Assembly: GCA_017425745.1 (NCBI GenBank)
Contig: JAFOXT010000409.1
Span: 1 to 28,252, forward strand
DNA from: Clostridia bacterium
Lineage (GTDB): Bacteria; Bacillota; Clostridia; Oscillospirales; Acutalibacteraceae
Length of the DNA: 28,252 bases
Direction: 5' to 3'
Shown: positions 15,611-22,363 of the stretch, piece by piece
How the letters are laid out: each line of letters opens with the position of its first letter
Position numbering within the stretch: the first letter of the stretch is position 1
Made by a program: the position numbers and the translations under genes
The notes under the pieces: generated by a model
The model's database searches: none
Seen by the model: the letters and a program-made list of their open reading frames with translations, nothing else
Told to the model about the DNA's origin: nothing

Positions 15611-17023
15611 TTATGCCTCCTCGTATACAATCTTGTTTACAGCGTTAAGATAAGCTCTGATGCTGGCGCCGATAATGTCGGTTGAAATACCCTTGCCTGA
15701 GTAGAGCTTTCCGTCGCTGCGAAGCTTAACAAGAGCTGAGCCCATAGCTTCACGGCCTTCAGTTACTGACTGAATCTGGAAATCATCAAGCTCATAATGT
15801 CTGCCGATAATCTGCTCAATTGCAAGGAAAGCAGCATCGATGGGGCCGTCACCGTTTGAAAGACCGCTGATTTTTTCGTCGTTCTTTCTGAGGGTAATAT
15901 TTGCAGTTGCTGAAATAACATTACCGCTGTTAATTACATATGATTCAATGAAATAAGTTGTGGGCACCTGCATTGCAGCTGAAGCAATAATCGCATCAAG
16001 CTCCTTAGCACCAACAGTTTTGTTACGGCTTACACGCTTGAAAGCCTCAAACACCTTTGAAATATCTTCCTGTGAAAGATCATAGCCGAGACCCTTTACA
16101 GCCTTAGAAACTGCAGTTATATCATCGTGATCATTAAGCACGAGATCGCTTGCAACACTACCTACACCAAAATCAAAAGCTGAATTCTTACTCTTCTTTG
16201 AATTTGCAATCCAATCAATCTGCTTTGAAATTCTGCCGAATTCTGTCATTCTGATTGATGTGTCAACACTGAGCTCATCACTGTGAATTCTGACTGCCTT
16301 ACAAACAGGTTCAAGGTTAGCAGATTCACTGCCGTTAATTGATGAAACCTTAATTTCTCTTACACCTGATTTAATTGCAGAAATACAGCATGCGCATGAC
16401 ATATTAACCTCGTCACTGCACTGAATACCTACTGTTACATCAGCAACTGCAGGTACTGCACTGTAAATATCATCAATAAAGGTTGAAATTTCGTCTGCAA
16501 GCATAGTGCCGGCTGTATCGCTGAGAGTTACAACTGAAGCGCCTGCAGCAACAGCAGTATCAATTGCTTTATAAAGGAAGTCTGCTTCACTTCTTGTAGC
16601 ATCGTCAGCAACAAACTCAACTTCAAAGCCAAGTGCTTTAGCCTTTGAAACAAGCTCCTTAATCATTTCAAGAACCATAGGAGGCTTTTTCTTGCAGATA
16701 TATTCCATCTGTACTGTTGAGGTAGGTACAACAATCTGAATTCTTGCTTTAACAGCCTCTTTAAGTGCATCAGCAACTCTTTCAACATCCTGCTCAGCAA
16801 GATTTACGGGCACAGCAATAACGCTGTGCTTTACGCATGAAGCAATTGACTTTATAAGAAGAACATCTGTTGTCTCCTTTACAATTGCAGGAAGCTCGAT
16901 TACAGAAACATTCACTTTGTCGAGAAGCTTAGCAATTTCAATCTTCTCTCTGAATGAAAGTGAATAATCCGCACCCTTAGCTGCTTGTTTTAAAGTAATG
17001 TCAGCAATTGATAATTTTTCCAT
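15611..17023 (-). CDS. 2-isopropylmalate/citramalate synthase-like protein with degenerate active site
   Basis: This is a 470-residue LeuA-family protein: HMGL-like TIM barrel (~1-270), linker, and the LeuA allosteric/dimerisation domain (~350-470; SNGDGPIDAAF, SVTEGREAMGSA, GISTDIIGASIRAYLN). The catalytic barrel has lost the family's key residues. The DTTLRDGEQ motif reads DITLKQAAK (residues 8-16), so the arginine is Lys12 and the metal-ligand Asp is Gln13. The HxHND metal motif reads QCSDE (201-205). GERAGN is replaced by NGSESANLE (230-238). It is therefore unlikely to condense acetyl-CoA with an oxoacid, while the regulatory domain is well kept. An ATG-less extension to 17071 runs into the leader terminator; ATG 17023 has AAAAGGAG eight bases upstream. 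First gene behind T-box 2. A sensor or regulatory-subunit role is inferred. Confidence 0.82.
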   Translation of the reverse strand: MEKLSIADITLKQAAKGADYSLSFREKIEIAKLLDKVNVSVIELPAIVKETTDVLLIKSIASCVKHSVIAVPVNLAEQDVERVADALKEAVKARIQIVVPTSTVQMEYICKKKPPMVLEMIKELVSKAKALGFEVEFVADDATRSEADFLYKAIDTAVAAGASVVTLSDTAGTMLADEISTFIDDIYSAVPAVADVTVGIQCSDEVNMSCACCISAIKSGVREIKVSSINGSESANLEPVCKAVRIHSDELSVDTSIRMTEFGRISKQIDWIANSKKSKNSAFDFGVGSVASDLVLNDHDDITAVSKAVKGLGYDLSQEDISKVFEAFKRVSRNKTVGAKELDAIIASAAMQVPTTYFIESYVINSGNVISATANITLRKNDEKISGLSNGDGPIDAAFLAIEQIIGRHYELDDFQIQSVTEGREAMGSALVKLRSDGKLYSGKGISTDIIGASIRAYLNAVNKIVYEEA

Positions 17024-17073
17024 TTTAAAAACTCCTTTTACATTTTTTAGATGATCTGAAGAGTATAACAAAG

Positions 17074-17110
17074 AAAAAAATCCTTGAAATTACAAAAGTA
17101 ACTTCAAGGA
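17074..17110 (-). terminator. T-box 2 leader terminator
   Basis: On the minus strand a 13-bp stem (TCCTTGAAGTTAC / GTAATTTCAAGGA, one G-U pair, 4-nt loop) is followed by seven T. It stands between the T-box core and the ribosome site of the LeuA-like gene. Confidence 0.93.
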
Positions 17111-17368
17111 CGAATATAATCCGTGGTACCACCTTGTTTATCGCACTGTTGCGATCACTCTTCAAGACTCTGACAAGCCTTTAGCCATGATAACGGGGCA
17201 TCCGTGATTGCCTACACAACAAAAAGCCTTCAGCAATCCTGCTCAGGAACGAGACTGAAATTCAATACCCTATCGGTTTTCACCAACCACCGACTCTCTG
17301 AAAGCAGCAAAAAGAACCTCATAATTCCGTCAAAGCATTTGTTAAACCATATAAATGGCTTTAAATTT
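17074..17368 (-). promoter_or_regulatory. T-box leader 2, controls the LeuA-like/synthetase/amidohydrolase operon
   Basis: The T-box core AGGTGGTACCACGG lies at 17134-17121. Stem I runs from about 17340 to 17222, with AGAGAG at 17299-17294 and CTGAGC at 17246-17241. The terminator follows at 17110-17074. The bulge reads TGGT, so the matching tRNA should have A73. The specifier lies in AGGATTG (17240-17234); ATT (Ile) and TTG (Leu) are both readable, depending on frame, and both suit a LeuA-family gene. The region before the core shares the segment GCTTGTCAGAG followed by CTTGAAG with leader 1, so the two leaders look paralogous. Confidence 0.92.
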
Positions 17369-17374
17369 TGAAGT

Positions 17375-17403
17375 ATTTTAACACATTAAACCGTAAATGT
17401 CAA
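17375..17403 (-). promoter_or_regulatory. Promoter of T-box operon 2
   Basis: On the minus strand, TTGACA (17403-17398) and TAAAAT (17380-17375) are 17 bases apart, the same boxes and spacing as the promoter of T-box operon 1, including the flanking AATGTATT upstream of the -35. The upp stop lies only 24 bases upstream with no hairpin, so upp transcripts may enter this leader. Confidence 0.85.
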
Positions 17404-17427
17404 TACATTTATAAATATTTTTTATAA

Positions 17428-18060
17428 TTATTTTGTGCCGAAAATTCTGTCGCCGGCATCTCCGAGACCGGGAACGATATAGCCTTTTTCATTGAGCTTT
17501 TCATCAAGAGCTGCAACATAAACATTTACATCAGGATGAGCCTTTGTGAACGCTTCAATTCCCTCAGGAGCAGCAATAATACCCATAAAACGGATTGAAC
17601 GTGGGTTTCTGAGCTTTATCTGTGAAACAGCATCAATAGCTGAGCCGCCTGTTGCAAGCATCGGGTCAACAACAATTACGTCTCTTTCGCCGATATCCTT
17701 GGGAAGCTTGCAGTAGTATTCAACGGGCTTGAGAGTTTCTTCATCTCTGTAAAGACCGATATGTCCGATTCTTGCAGCCGGAATGAGTGAGCTTATGCCT
17801 TCAACCATACCGAGGCCGGCTCTGAGAATAGGCACAATAGCAAGCTTTTTACCGCTGATATGCTTAGCAGTCATTTTGCAGATAGGAGTTTCAATTTCAA
17901 CTTCTTCAAGAGGTAAATCTCTTGTTGCTTCATAGCACATAAGTGTTGAAATTTCAGATATAAGCGCTCTGAATTCCATTGAGCTTGTTTCTTTATTTCT
18001 GAGGATTGAAAGCTTGTGCTGGATAAGAGGATGGTCAAAAATTGTTACGTTACTGTTCAT
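17428..18060 (-). CDS. upp: Uracil phosphoribosyltransferase
   Basis: It salvages uracil with PRPP to UMP in the cytoplasm. The 210-residue protein matches the family length (about 209). It has the PRPP loop DPMLATGGS at residues 132-140, VPILRAGLGM upstream, and the uracil-binding C-terminus GYIVPGLGDAGDRIFGTK. The frame extends to an ATG at 18078, but that ATG sits on the ribosome site GGAAGG. The ATG at 18060 follows it by about ten bases and gives the normal N-terminus (NSNVTIFDHPLIQHK). It is a single gene with its own promoter at 18096-18123, divergent from the polymer-synthesis operon. No terminator hairpin is visible before the T-box 2 promoter. Confidence 0.96.
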   Translation of the reverse strand: MNSNVTIFDHPLIQHKLSILRNKETSSMEFRALISEISTLMCYEATRDLPLEEVEIETPICKMTAKHISGKKLAIVPILRAGLGMVEGISSLIPAARIGHIGLYRDEETLKPVEYYCKLPKDIGERDVIVVDPMLATGGSAIDAVSQIKLRNPRSIRFMGIIAAPEGIEAFTKAHPDVNVYVAALDEKLNEKGYIVPGLGDAGDRIFGTK

Positions 18061-18095
18061 CAGGATACGTCCTTCCATTTCATATTTTCAATTAT

Positions 18096-18123
18096 ATTAT
18101 ACACCTAACTGAATATAAATCAA
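18096..18123 (-). promoter_or_regulatory. Putative promoter of upp
   Basis: On the minus strand, TTGATT (18123-18118) and TATAAT (18101-18096) are 16 bases apart, about 36 bases upstream of the upp ATG. Confidence 0.6.
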
Positions 18124-18173
18124 TACAAAATGATAAAATTTGTTGAGACACCACTATAATTAGTATAATACTC

Positions 18174-18201
18174 TTGACAAATTGACTATATGGATTATAA
18201 T
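18174..18201 (+). promoter_or_regulatory. Promoter of the tarIJ-containing operon
   Basis: TTGACA (18174-18179) and TATAAT (18196-18201) are 16 bases apart, a near-perfect promoter. A weaker candidate, TTGAGA at 18143 with TATAAT at 18164-18169, lies just upstream with only 15 bases between boxes. Confidence 0.8.
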
Positions 18202-18249
18202 TAAATAGATTGGATTATTATGTCCTGCCATATTTCAAGAGAGGAAGTT

Positions 18250-19647
18250 ATGAGCATGCACAATGTAAAAAAAGCTCTTCAAAAAACATTTCTTTATACA
18301 CTTGTTTATCTTAAAATTGTAAAATACTACAGAATCATCAAAAGAAAGGTTCACAAGTTCTTTTCTAAAATAAAGAAGAGAGTAAAAAAATTCATCAAGG
18401 GCAAGTGGAATGTAATTTACCGCCACTATATCCTTAAAATTCTCTATCCCAGAATTTATAAGAAATATTCGAAGCTTCCCGTTGATGAGAAAAAGGTTGT
18501 TTTTGTTGAAATAAGACTTCCGTCTCTCACCAACTCCCTTCAGCTTCTCTACGATAAGCTTTATATGGAAACTGACCTTGATTTACACTGTCATTTCCTA
18601 AGAAATACATTTGTTTCAAGAAAAGAATACAGAGAGCGCTGTAAAGCCTTCATCGCTGATATTGCAACAGCAAAATATGTATTTATGGATGAAGCAACAA
18701 ACGTAAACGGTTGCTTTGAAATGAGACCTGAAACAGTTGTAACTCAGCTCTGGCACGGTTGCGGTGCTTTCAAAAAATTCGGATTCAGTACTGCAGACGC
18801 TATTTTTGGTGCTTCAAGAAAGGATATGGAAAACTATCCCTTCAATAAAAACTATACTCATGTAACCGTAAGCAGCCCTGACGTTATCTGGGCTTACGAG
18901 GAAGCAATGAGATACACTCCCGAAAGCGGAGTTGTAAAAGCTCTCGGCAGCAGCCGTACCGATATTTTCTATGATGAAGAATTCATAAAATCAGCTTACG
19001 ATGAGCTTTATGAAAAATTCCCTGCAGCAAAGGGCAAGAAGGTAATTCTTTACGCTCCCACCTTCAGAGGCAGAGTTGCAAAGGCTAAATCTCCCAACGT
19101 TCTCAAGCTCAGAGATTTATACGAAGCCTTCGGCGATGAGTACGTAGTAATTATGAAGCATCATCCCCTTGTACGTAAGCTTCCTAAGATTCCGCAGGAG
19201 CTTATTGATACTTTTGCTGTTGACTTTACAACAGGTATGTCAATTGAAACTCTTCTTTGCGTAAGTGACATATGCATTTCAGACTATTCATCACTTGTGT
19301 TTGAATACTCAATTTTTGAAAGACCTATGATTTTCCTTGCTCACGACCTTGACGAATTTTTCGATTGGAGAGGCTTCTATTACGATTACGATGAGCTTAC
19401 TCCCGGTCCCGTTGTCAAGACAACAGAGGAAGTTATTGATTACATTTCAAACATTGACACACTTTATGATAAATCAGCAGTTCAGAAATTCAGAAGCAAA
19501 TTTATGAGTGCTTGTGACGGTCACGCAACAGACCGTATAGTTGAAACCGTATTCGGCGAAGATTATAAGAAAAACTTAAGAAGTGCTCCCCTGCCTAAAG
19601 CTCCTTATCATCTTGAGCCCAGCGCAGACGACTTCTTTAAAAAATAA
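18250..19647 (+). CDS. CDP-glycerol/CDP-ribitol glycerophosphotransferase family protein (TagF/TarL-like)
   Basis: It transfers polyol-phosphate from a CDP-polyol to build a teichoic-acid-like or polysaccharide chain at the inner membrane face. The 465-residue protein has the family segments TQLWHGCGAFKKFG (acceptor/catalytic His region), YAPTFRG, MKHHPL and ISDYSSLVFEYSIFERP with the following DLDEF. The N-terminal 60 residues are very rich in Lys/Arg (for example KIKKRVKKFIKGKW) and lack a membrane helix, which suits peripheral binding to the anionic membrane. The frame opens at ATG 18220, only about 12 bases from the likely transcript start and without a ribosome site. ATG 18250, preceded by GAGGAAG, is preferred; ATG 18256 is possible. 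Followed by tarI and tarJ, which make CDP-ribitol, so ribitol phosphate is the likely donor. Confidence 0.9.
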   Translation: MSMHNVKKALQKTFLYTLVYLKIVKYYRIIKRKVHKFFSKIKKRVKKFIKGKWNVIYRHYILKILYPRIYKKYSKLPVDEKKVVFVEIRLPSLTNSLQLLYDKLYMETDLDLHCHFLRNTFVSRKEYRERCKAFIADIATAKYVFMDEATNVNGCFEMRPETVVTQLWHGCGAFKKFGFSTADAIFGASRKDMENYPFNKNYTHVTVSSPDVIWAYEEAMRYTPESGVVKALGSSRTDIFYDEEFIKSAYDELYEKFPAAKGKKVILYAPTFRGRVAKAKSPNVLKLRDLYEAFGDEYVVIMKHHPLVRKLPKIPQELIDTFAVDFTTGMSIETLLCVSDICISDYSSLVFEYSIFERPMIFLAHDLDEFFDWRGFYYDYDELTPGPVVKTTEEVIDYISNIDTLYDKSAVQKFRSKFMSACDGHATDRIVETVFGEDYKKNLRSAPLPKAPYHLEPSADDFFKK

Positions 19648-19670
19648 AAATATATTTTGAGGTGAAAAAT

Positions 19671-20378
19671 ATGATATACGCAGTTATCGCAGCAGGTGGC
19701 ATCGGCAGCAGAATGGGAAACCTTGAAAAGCCCAAGCAGTACCTTACACTTAAGGACAAGCCAATTATTGCACACACTGTTGAAAAGTTCTATGTAAACA
19801 GCTATTTCCAGAAGGTTATTATTCTTTGTCCCGAACAGTGGGTTAACCATACCAAGAGTATTATTAAAAAACACGTTGGTGAAGATGAAAGAGTTGTTGT
19901 TCTTGAAGGCGGAAGCACAAGAAACGAAACAATTATGAATGCTATCAAATTCATTGAAGAAACTGACGGTCTCAACGATGATACAATTATCGTAACACAC
20001 GACGCTGTACGTCCCTTTGTAAGTGCAAGAATTATCAGCGAAAACATTGAAGCTGCTCTTAAATACGGCGCTACAGACACCGTTGTACCCGCAACAGATA
20101 CAATTGTTGAAAGTCAGAACGGCAAAATCATCAGCAACATCCCTGACAGAAGCAAGCTATATCAGGGTCAGACTCCTCAGGCATTCAAGGCAAAGCTCCT
20201 CAAGGATCTTTACTACAGCCTTACTGAAGAAGAAAAGGATATTCTTACAGATGCCTGCAAAATTTTCAGCATGAAGGGTCACGATGTTCACCTTGTTGAA
20301 GGCGAGGTACACAACATCAAAATCACCTATCCGTATGACCTCAGAGTTGCTATGACTCTTCTTGAAGAAGGCAAATAA
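19671..20378 (+). CDS. tarI: Ribitol-5-phosphate cytidylyltransferase (TarI; IspD-related)
   Basis: It forms CDP-ribitol from CTP and D-ribitol 5-phosphate. The 235-residue protein begins IYAVIAAGGIGSRMG with KPKQY after it, the nucleotide-binding signature shared by IspD and TarI. The segment GGSTRNETIMNAI is of the TarI pattern (RNETIMN) rather than the IspD one. HDAVRPFV and DRSKLYQGQTPQAF are also conserved. The GTG at 19662 lies in the ribosome site GAGGTG; the ATG at 19671 is six bases beyond it and is taken as the start. The gene lies between the transferase and tarJ, which supplies its substrate. That context favours TarI over the isoprenoid enzyme IspD. Confidence 0.9.
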   Translation: MIYAVIAAGGIGSRMGNLEKPKQYLTLKDKPIIAHTVEKFYVNSYFQKVIILCPEQWVNHTKSIIKKHVGEDERVVVLEGGSTRNETIMNAIKFIEETDGLNDDTIIVTHDAVRPFVSARIISENIEAALKYGATDTVVPATDTIVESQNGKIISNIPDRSKLYQGQTPQAFKAKLLKDLYYSLTEEEKDILTDACKIFSMKGHDVHLVEGEVHNIKITYPYDLRVAMTLLEEGK

Positions 20379-20408
20379 TCAAAAGCTTAATCTGAAAGGA
20401 CTTAAAAT

Positions 20409-21434
20409 ATGTTAAATACAATATACAGATTGACTCAGCCGAGAAAATTTGAAATTGCATTCAGCGATATTGATATTTTCAGCGGTGATATTATTGTAAG
20501 ACCCACCTATCTTTCAATCTGCAACGCAGACCAGAGATATTATCAGGGTACAAGAGATGCAAAAGTTCTTGCACAGAAGCTTCCTATGGCTCTTATCCAC
20601 GAGGGTGTCGGCGAAGTTGTATTTTCAAGAGATGACAACTTCAAGCCCGGTGATAAGGTTGTAATGGTACCCAACACACCGACAGAAACAGATGAAATTA
20701 TTGCTGAAAACTATCTTCGCTCAAGTAAATTCAGAGCAAGTGGCTTTGACGGTTTTATGCAGGAATACATTTCAATTCCCGCTGACCGTCTTGTAAAGCT
20801 CCCTGATGATATTAATCCTGAGGTAGCTTCATTTACAGAAATTGTTTCAGTAAGTGTACATGCAATTACACGCTTTGATAAAATTGCGCATTCAAGACGC
20901 AACGTAATCGGTGTATGGGGCGACGGTAACCTTAGTTATATGACATGCATCTTCCTCAGAAAATTCTTCCCCGATGCAAAGATTTATGTTTTCGGTATCG
21001 TTCCCAAAAAGCTCAGCGACTTTACATTTGTTGACGAAACCTTCCTTACAACAGAAATTCCCGAGGATCTTAAAATTGACCACGCTTTTGAATGTGTTGG
21101 CGGTAACGGTTCTCAGGTTGCAATCAGCCAGATTATTGATTACATTAATCCCGAAGGCACAATTTCAATTCTCGGTGTAAGTGAATATCCGGTACCTGTT
21201 AATACCAGAATGATGCTTGAAAAGGGTCTTCGTATGTTCGGCAGCTCAAGAAGCGGCCGTGAAGACTTCCAGAAGACAGTTGATATGTATGAGCAGTATC
21301 CCGACATCGTTGAATATCTCAGCCATATGGTTGGCGTTGTAAAGCCTGTAAGAACTATCAAGGATATGATGGAAGCATTTGACCTTGACACAAAGAAGGC
21401 ATTCGGCAAGACCATTATGAAGTGGGAAAAATAA
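20409..21434 (+). CDS. tarJ: Ribulose-5-phosphate reductase (TarJ), zinc alcohol dehydrogenase superfamily
   Basis: It reduces D-ribulose 5-phosphate to D-ribitol 5-phosphate with NADPH, the step before TarI. The 341-residue MDR protein has the catalytic zinc region SICNADQRYYQG (~37-48), IHEGVGEVV, the PGDKVVMVPNTP loop (~81-92), and a Rossmann-like part around NVIGVWGDGNLSYM (~164-177). ATG 20409 has AAAGGA about seven bases upstream. The gap to tarI is 30 bases, with no terminator, and a strong hairpin follows the stop, so transferase, tarI and tarJ make one operon. Confidence 0.9.
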   Translation: MLNTIYRLTQPRKFEIAFSDIDIFSGDIIVRPTYLSICNADQRYYQGTRDAKVLAQKLPMALIHEGVGEVVFSRDDNFKPGDKVVMVPNTPTETDEIIAENYLRSSKFRASGFDGFMQEYISIPADRLVKLPDDINPEVASFTEIVSVSVHAITRFDKIAHSRRNVIGVWGDGNLSYMTCIFLRKFFPDAKIYVFGIVPKKLSDFTFVDETFLTTEIPEDLKIDHAFECVGGNGSQVAISQIIDYINPEGTISILGVSEYPVPVNTRMMLEKGLRMFGSSRSGREDFQKTVDMYEQYPDIVEYLSHMVGVVKPVRTIKDMMEAFDLDTKKAFGKTIMKWEK

Positions 21435-21440
21435 TTCAAT

Positions 21441-21468
21441 ACGGCGGTCACCTGACTGCCGTATTTTT
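21441..21468 (+). terminator. Terminator of the tarIJ operon
   Basis: A 10-bp stem (21441-21450 and 21453-21462, one G-U pair, very short loop) is followed by ATTTTT. The GH43 ribosome site begins only about ten bases later with no obvious separate promoter, so the GH43 gene may depend on partial read-through. Confidence 0.8.
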
Positions 21469-21487
21469 ATAAAGATTGGAGAAGAAT

Positions 21488-22321
21488 ATGAAAGCAACAG
21501 ATATTAATATAAGAGACCCGTTTATTCTTAAAGAAAACGGAATTTATTACCTCTACGGTACAAGAGCAAGAAGCTTCGGACGATTTGTTGGCGGCTTCGA
21601 TGTTTACACTTCCACCGACCTTGAAAACTGGAGCGAGGCACACGAATGCTTTAACTCTGAAAATCACGGTATGAATATCGAGGTAAACTGGGCACCTGAG
21701 GTACATAAGTATAACGGTGACTATTATATGTTTGCAACCTTTACACGCGAAAATAAGCTTCGCGGTACCTTTATACTGAAAGCAACCTCACCAATGGGAC
21801 CTTTCGAGCCCTACAGCGAAGGGCCGGTTACTCCGGTTGAATGGGAATGTCTTGACGGTACACTTTACATTGAAAATGAAAAGCCTTACCTTGTTTTCTG
21901 TCACGAACACACTCAGATTATTGACGGTACAATCTGTTACGTTGAACTTTCAGCTGACCTTAAGAAAGCAATCAGTGAGCCTTACTATCTTTTTCATGCT
22001 ACCTCACCCTATTATGTGACAAAATCAGACGATCCTGATAAGCACTACATAACAGACGGTCCCTTTATGCACAGAAGAGAAAACGGTGACCTTTATATGC
22101 TGTGGTCAACCCACCTTAACAACAAGTACGCACAGTGTCTTGTTAAATTCACAGACAACACAATCACAGGTAATTTCACCCACGAAAAGCCACTGATTGA
22201 AAGTGATGGCGGTCACGGAATGCTCTTCAGAGATGGCGACAATCTGATGCTCACCTATCACTCACCTAATCAGACTGATTACGAGAGACCCGTATTTATA
22301 AAGCTCAACGAACTCAAATAA
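21488..22321 (+). CDS. Glycoside hydrolase family 43 protein
   Basis: This is a 277-residue five-bladed beta-propeller glycosidase with no signal peptide, so cytoplasmic. Family segments in order: RDPFIL with the probable catalytic base Asp10, WAPEVHKYNGDYYMFAT (~72-88), WECLDGTLYI with the probable pKa-modulating Asp (~122-131), TDGPFMHR (~189-196), and DGGHGMLFRDGDNLMLTYHS (~241-260). The position usually held by the general-acid Glu reads Asp in TDGPF; I believe this occurs in a GH43 subgroup. Substrates in the family are arabinosides and xylosides, which cannot be narrowed here. A frame extension to a TTG at 21476 overlaps the ribosome site (GGAG six bases before ATG 21488), so it was not used. 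It lies directly downstream of the tarIJ operon and its terminator. Confidence 0.88.
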   Translation: MKATDINIRDPFILKENGIYYLYGTRARSFGRFVGGFDVYTSTDLENWSEAHECFNSENHGMNIEVNWAPEVHKYNGDYYMFATFTRENKLRGTFILKATSPMGPFEPYSEGPVTPVEWECLDGTLYIENEKPYLVFCHEHTQIIDGTICYVELSADLKKAISEPYYLFHATSPYYVTKSDDPDKHYITDGPFMHRRENGDLYMLWSTHLNNKYAQCLVKFTDNTITGNFTHEKPLIESDGGHGMLFRDGDNLMLTYHSPNQTDYERPVFIKLNELK

Positions 22322-22327
22322 AATTCA

Positions 22328-22363
22328 AGCAGCAAAGATTTAAATTTCTTTGCTGCTTTTTTA
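22328..22363 (+). terminator. Terminator of the GH43 gene
   Basis: An 11-bp perfect stem (AGCAGCAAAGA / TCTTTGCTGCT, 8-nt loop) is followed by TTTTT, in the gap between the GH43 gene and the convergent phosphoesterase. On the minus strand the stem is followed by TTGAATTTTATTT, so it may serve the phosphoesterase weakly too. Confidence 0.9.

Noticed and set aside
17024..17071. N-terminal extension of the LeuA-like gene
   Set aside because: It would start in the tail of the T-box terminator and overlap the ribosome site; ATG 17023 has a proper AGGAG eight bases upstream.
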